Shown piece by piece: positions 24,831 through 27,646 of a DNA stretch of 27,646 nt. Within the stretch, counting starts at the first letter, position 1, and the number at the start of each line of letters is the position of its first letter. Source of the DNA: CBFCZU01 sp965602635 (GTDB lineage Bacteria; Planctomycetota; Phycisphaerae; SM23-33); contig CBFCZU010000023.1 in NCBI GenBank assembly GCA_965602635.1, positions 1 through 27,646 on the forward strand. The letters are read 5' to 3'. A program made the position numbers and the translations under genes. The notes beneath the pieces are model-generated. The model had not been told where the DNA came from, searched no databases, and was given only the letters and a program-made list of their open reading frames with translations.

Positions 24831-26609
24831 CTACTTGCGGACACCCCGCGTTCTCTGTGCGTTCCACCGGATGGTCTTGCCGTCCCACGTGACCACACGG
24901 GTGCCCACGACGAGTGACTTGCCACTGGCCCTGACCTCGACGTGCCGGCCGTCGGGGCTCAGGCGAACGACATGGTAGGTGGTCCCGTCGGCGGCGATCT
25001 TGTCGGCAGCGACCGTCTGGAACTCCGCGCGCGGCAGGCCTGCGCCGGGGCCGGCCATCACCACCGCGACCTCGGCGCCCTCCGGGCCGGCGAAGCACAC
25101 AGCCAGGCCCGTGCCCGCGACGGTCAGCAGGCCCGAGCCGTCGTCCTCTGCCTGGTAGTGTTCGACCTTGCCCTTCATCCGGCCGAAGCTCAGCACCCGC
25201 CCCTTGCCCAGAAGGAGCACCGGTCCCGGGGCGGGCTTGTGATAGCCGCGCGGCCCGCCGCCGGCGTAGACGGTCACCACCACGTCGTCGGCGTCCTTCC
25301 ATCGATTGCGGAAGAGGAAGTAGTTGTGGATCGAGTCGTGCAGCGCTCTGGGCAGGAGCTTGCCGGGGTTGACGGTCCTGACCCCGCCGTCGACGATCGG
25401 CCAGTTCACCAGCGCGTAGATGCACTGGTGGGGGTACATGATTGCGTCGTAGACCTTCGCCTCGCCGGGCTCGACGAAGCTATGGTACGTCCACGCCATG
25501 GCCGCCGCGTAGCGGTCCGGCACGGCGCCCATGCCGATGGAAAACTCGCCGCTGTGACTGATCATCGGCGCGCGGGCATACAGGTCGTGGCCCCCGTACG
25601 GGCCACGCGACGGGATGTGCGCCCGGCCCTTGACCGGCACGATCTCGTAGACCCACCGCAACGAGAGGTATTGGCCGTTCGGCCGGGGCGAGATGTAGTC
25701 CTGCCCGGCCGCGGTCTTCATCGACTGGAGCAGCGGCGTGATGCCCGTGGTGGATGCGATCCGCCCGGGGTGGATGTTCTCGGCGAACCAGCCGTGGTCG
25801 CCGAACGCGCGGGTCAGTTGGGTCAGCAGGCTCTGGTCCAACTGCTTCATCAGCGTTTCGATGCGCTCAGCGTCGGCCCCGTCGTCGCCTTGGATCGCCA
25901 GCACGGCCATGCCCGCTCCGCCGATGGCCGCCCCGGCATGGTTGGAGCCCGGCGGGTAGCCGACGCCCTTGCAGAGAAACTCCAGCGTGATCGGCTTGCC
26001 GCCGTTACCGGCGAGGCTCCGGGTGTTCTGGGCGAGGATCTCCTTCACGACCCGGCGGCGAAATCCCACCGGCCAGGCGCCGTGACAGAAGTCGTACGCC
26101 ATGGCGACGGCCTGCATCACGATGCCCATGCGGAAGCCCGTGCCCGGACGCTTCCAGGCGTAGCGCTCGTCGCGATCGGGCTGGCCTTCGAGGAGCTTCT
26201 CCAACTGCTTGTGGGCCGCGTCCGCGTATCGCTTCTCGCCCGTCAGTTGGTACAGCAACCCGTTGCCGGCCGGGTGGAAGACAGTGAACGCCCCGACCGG
26301 AAGCGACTTCATGCCCTTGGGCCCGACGTTACGGGTCGGGTGCGGGTTGTATTCGATATCGAGCCGATCGTGCCCCAGTAGCTTCTTGAGCCGCTCGACC
26401 ATCACCTTGCCTTGCGGCGTCTGTGCCTTCTTCCGCAGGGCCGGCACGTCGGCGGCGCGAAACAGCAACCGCGGATGCTCATTCGGCTTCACAGGCGTCC
26501 ATCCCTTGACCGGCGCCGGCCAGGGACCCTCGGACTCAGCGGGCGCCCCCTCCGCGGCCGCCATCCAAAGGCAGCAACAGAGGATCACGTGCAGATGTGA
26601 GCGATCCAT
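24831..26609 (-). CDS. Heparinase II/III-type lyase-like protein
   Basis: I start this 592-aa protein at the ATG at 26609, with AGGAGG 5 nt upstream and a signal peptide (MDRSHLHVILCCCLWMAAAEGAPA). The frame is open to 26786, but that extension is not signal-like. NEHPRLLFR (43-51) opens the toroid as in the lyases at 3801 and 8485. SNHAGAAIGG (222-231) is the family Asn-His motif, and DHGWFAEN (271-278) matches the Asp/Glu helix. In the C-terminal sandwich, FRNRWKDADD aligns with the RSGWKDADD of the 679-aa protein; GYHKPAPGPVLLLGKGR with H457 corresponds to the active-site His loop. It lacks DYxGxCGAPALVV, and its tail (VVGTRVVTWDGKTIRW) is a divergent form of the shared tail. It is predicted to be a secreted uronic-polysaccharide lyase; substrate unknown. 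It converges on the FG-GAP gene with a 32-nt gap. Confidence 0.8.
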   Translation of the reverse strand: MDRSHLHVILCCCLWMAAAEGAPAESEGPWPAPVKGWTPVKPNEHPRLLFRAADVPALRKKAQTPQGKVMVERLKKLLGHDRLDIEYNPHPTRNVGPKGMKSLPVGAFTVFHPAGNGLLYQLTGEKRYADAAHKQLEKLLEGQPDRDERYAWKRPGTGFRMGIVMQAVAMAYDFCHGAWPVGFRRRVVKEILAQNTRSLAGNGGKPITLEFLCKGVGYPPGSNHAGAAIGGAGMAVLAIQGDDGADAERIETLMKQLDQSLLTQLTRAFGDHGWFAENIHPGRIASTTGITPLLQSMKTAAGQDYISPRPNGQYLSLRWVYEIVPVKGRAHIPSRGPYGGHDLYARAPMISHSGEFSIGMGAVPDRYAAAMAWTYHSFVEPGEAKVYDAIMYPHQCIYALVNWPIVDGGVRTVNPGKLLPRALHDSIHNYFLFRNRWKDADDVVVTVYAGGGPRGYHKPAPGPVLLLGKGRVLSFGRMKGKVEHYQAEDDGSGLLTVAGTGLAVCFAGPEGAEVAVVMAGPGAGLPRAEFQTVAADKIAADGTTYHVVRLSPDGRHVEVRASGKSLVVGTRVVTWDGKTIRWNAQRTRGVRK

Positions 26610-26646
26610 GGACGCCTCCTTCGCGCATAGAGCTAAGCAGTTCGCT

Positions 26647-26687
26647 GCCGGAATGCTACCATGCAGCATCGGCCACTCCCAGTGGCC
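26647..26687. repeat. Two overlapping hairpins upstream of the lyase at 26609
   Basis: GCCG-(GA)-ATGCT...AGCAT-CGGC (26647-26673) and GGCCACT-CCC-AGTGGCC (26671-26687) are inverted repeats with 9-bp (2-nt bulge) and 7-bp stems. They share 26671-26673, so only one can form fully at a time. They lie about 40-80 nt before the lyase start, in the 258-nt interval 26610-26867. They could be an attenuator-like leader, an operator pair, or chance. Confidence 0.35.
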
Positions 26688-26867
26688 AGTCGCGTGCCGC
26701 TCTTGCCCGAGCGCAGCACGGGATCCAGGGGCGACAGTCGGACAGGTACGATGCGTACAGGCCGGGCAAGCCCCGAGCCACCGCACGAAAACGGATCGGT
26801 CTTGGCACAGCCAACAACCTGTAGCTCTTGTAGGTCAGAGACAAGGCCGCCTTCCGGGGGCGTCCAG

Positions 26868-27104
26868 CTACTTCCTCCGCTTGAGGTCGCGGATCTGCTT
26901 TTTGAGCGCGTCCCTCTGGGCCTCGATGTCCTTGAGCTGCTTCGTTAGGGTCGCCCCTTCGGTGCTGGCGGCGAACTTCTCCTTGATCTTCGCGTCGATG
27001 GCCTTGCGGGCGTCGTCGCGGGCCTTGGGGGTCGCGGCCGTCTGCTCGTCGTACACCTTGCGGTAGGCCTTCTCGGCCTCCTTGTAGGCGGTGTACTGGG
27101 GCAT
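26868..27104 (-). CDS. Charged helical segment, probably the frameshifted C-terminus of the upstream gene
   Basis: From the ATG at 27104 this gives 78 aa, nearly all charged helix (AYKEAEKAYRKVYDEQ, LTKQLKDIEAQRDALKKQIR), likely a coiled coil. There is no ribosome site before the ATG. The same frame is open upstream to 27197, and the residues just before the Met (ASAALDKAARA) also look like real protein. Beyond 27149 it overlaps the end of the hydrolase-like gene in another frame. A single -1 shift at the CCCC run (27149-27152) would join the two frames and remove the TAG at 27146-27148. So this is either a separate small protein or, more likely, the tail of the hydrolase-like protein cut off by an indel or sequencing error. 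I recognise no family. Confidence 0.5.
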   Translation of the reverse strand: MPQYTAYKEAEKAYRKVYDEQTAATPKARDDARKAIDAKIKEKFAASTEGATLTKQLKDIEAQRDALKKQIRDLKRRK

Positions 27105-27145
27105 GGCGCGGGCAGCTTTGTCGAGCGCGGCGGAGGCATCCCGGT

Positions 27146-27646
27146 CTATCGGGGAATCTCGATTGCCTTGTCCTTGACGTTGTGCAGCTTCAGCCAAGCT
27201 GTGACCAACTCACGATCGGCCACCCAGAACAACGTCCGGCGCTCGGCCTCGGGCACGTCAGTCGCCTTGCGGATGAGCAGCTTCGTGTCCACCGTCCCCT
27301 GCCGTTTGTCGATCACGGGGTGCTTCTCGTCGGGCCATGGGATGATCTGGTACGCCCCGTCCTTGTAGCGGAAGGCGTGCCACTTCATGCCCAGCAGCTC
27401 CTCGATGCTGCGAGGGTGGATCAGGTACCCCGATGCGGGATCCACCTGCCGGAGCTTCAGCGGGCCGTCCGTCGGGTGGCCCTTCTCCGGCATGCGCAGC
27501 GTCAGCGCCTTGTCGATGAACAACGTCAGGTAGTCCCAGATGCGAAGGACGCTCATCGTACCCTTCGGCACGGGCTTGCCCCAGCCCTTGGAGCCGTGAC
27601 CGTCCCCATAGCTGCCGTGGCCCACGCCGAAGCCCACCACCTGGTG
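27146..27646 (-). CDS. Probable alpha/beta-hydrolase (esterase-like), C-terminal part
   Basis: The frame is open to the right edge, so the N-terminus is outside the window. An in-frame GTG at 27640 is not a convincing start, since it has no room for a ribosome site and falls inside a domain. The visible 166 residues begin HQVVGFGVGHGSYGDGHG, where the His of the GHG is a candidate catalytic histidine of a serine-hydrolase triad. IWDYLTLFIDKALTLRMP fits the amphipathic 'F-[IL]-x-K-A-[LI]-x-L-R-[LM]-P' helix that follows the catalytic His in many planctomycete carbohydrate-esterase-like proteins. GYLIHPRS, AYQIIPWPDEKHPVID and LFWVADRELVTAWLKLH follow, matching the usual beta-rich tail. An acetyl- or other ester-removing role on polysaccharides would fit the locus, but this is inference from a fragment. 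It ends at TAG 27146-27148, probably because of a frameshift. Confidence 0.5.
   Translation of the reverse strand, partial: HQVVGFGVGHGSYGDGHGSKGWGKPVPKGTMSVLRIWDYLTLFIDKALTLRMPEKGHPTDGPLKLRQVDPASGYLIHPRSIEELLGMKWHAFRYKDGAYQIIPWPDEKHPVIDKRQGTVDTKLLIRKATDVPEAERRTLFWVADRELVTAWLKLHNVKDKAIEIPR

Noticed and set aside
1..27646. CRISPR arrays, tRNA or rRNA genes, insertion sequences, riboswitches
   Set aside because: I found no regularly spaced repeats, cloverleaf-like segments, transposase motifs with terminal repeats, or conserved riboswitch cores in the intergenic regions.

Overview
The window is GC-rich, almost fully coding and dominated by secreted or periplasmic proteins. It reads as a polysaccharide-degradation locus of a bacterium of the Planctomycetes-Verrucomicrobia-Lentisphaerae group, most likely a planctomycete. 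The pointers are two secreted PQQ-type beta-propellers, one with the 'RGPNRNG...GGPKLLWK' N-terminus typical of planctomycetes, a long ExbB with an N-terminal periplasmic extension, several heparinase II/III-type lyases, and domains built around a W-x-[VI]-[IL]-G-P-[LF] motif. The taxonomic call is inference; there is no rRNA, tRNA or other marker gene here.

Layout. (A) 1-1580 (-): 5' part of a secreted protein of unknown function, running off the left edge. (B) 1847-3790 (+): secreted clan GH-A-like glycoside hydrolase. (C) 3801-11484 (-): a five-gene operon, read from 11484 downward: a 999-aa heparinase II/III-type lyase, ExbB, ExbD, a membrane-anchored protein with a beta-sandwich head, and a second heparinase II/III-type protein. 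(D) 11741-14242 (+): a third heparinase II/III-type protein, divergent from operon C. (E) 14262-16097 (-): a sodium:solute symporter with a recognisable promoter region. (F) 16483-18498 and 18905-20221 (-): two secreted PQQ-type propellers, separated by a 406-nt stretch that may hold decayed coding sequence. (G) 20411-24798 (+): a GH123/DUF4091-like protein overlapping by ATGA a secreted FG-GAP/VCBS propeller protein. (H) 24831-26609 (-): a fourth heparinase II/III-type protein. (I) 26868-27646 (-): the 3' part of a probable alpha/beta-hydrolase, apparently frameshifted near its end.

Working model (inference): secreted lyases and glycoside hydrolases cut an acidic, probably uronic-acid-containing polysaccharide. 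The symporter imports small products. The ExbB/ExbD motor inside the lyase operon powers an envelope step, perhaps uptake or surface handling of the glycan, through the membrane-anchored partner encoded just downstream. No TonB, TonB-dependent receptor, SusD, sulfatase or transcription factor is visible in the window. The most notable points are the ExbBD-lyase-anchored-protein operon, non-catalytic modules apparently shared by otherwise unrelated proteins of the locus, and a cis-regulatory motif common to the symporter and lyase-operon upstream regions.
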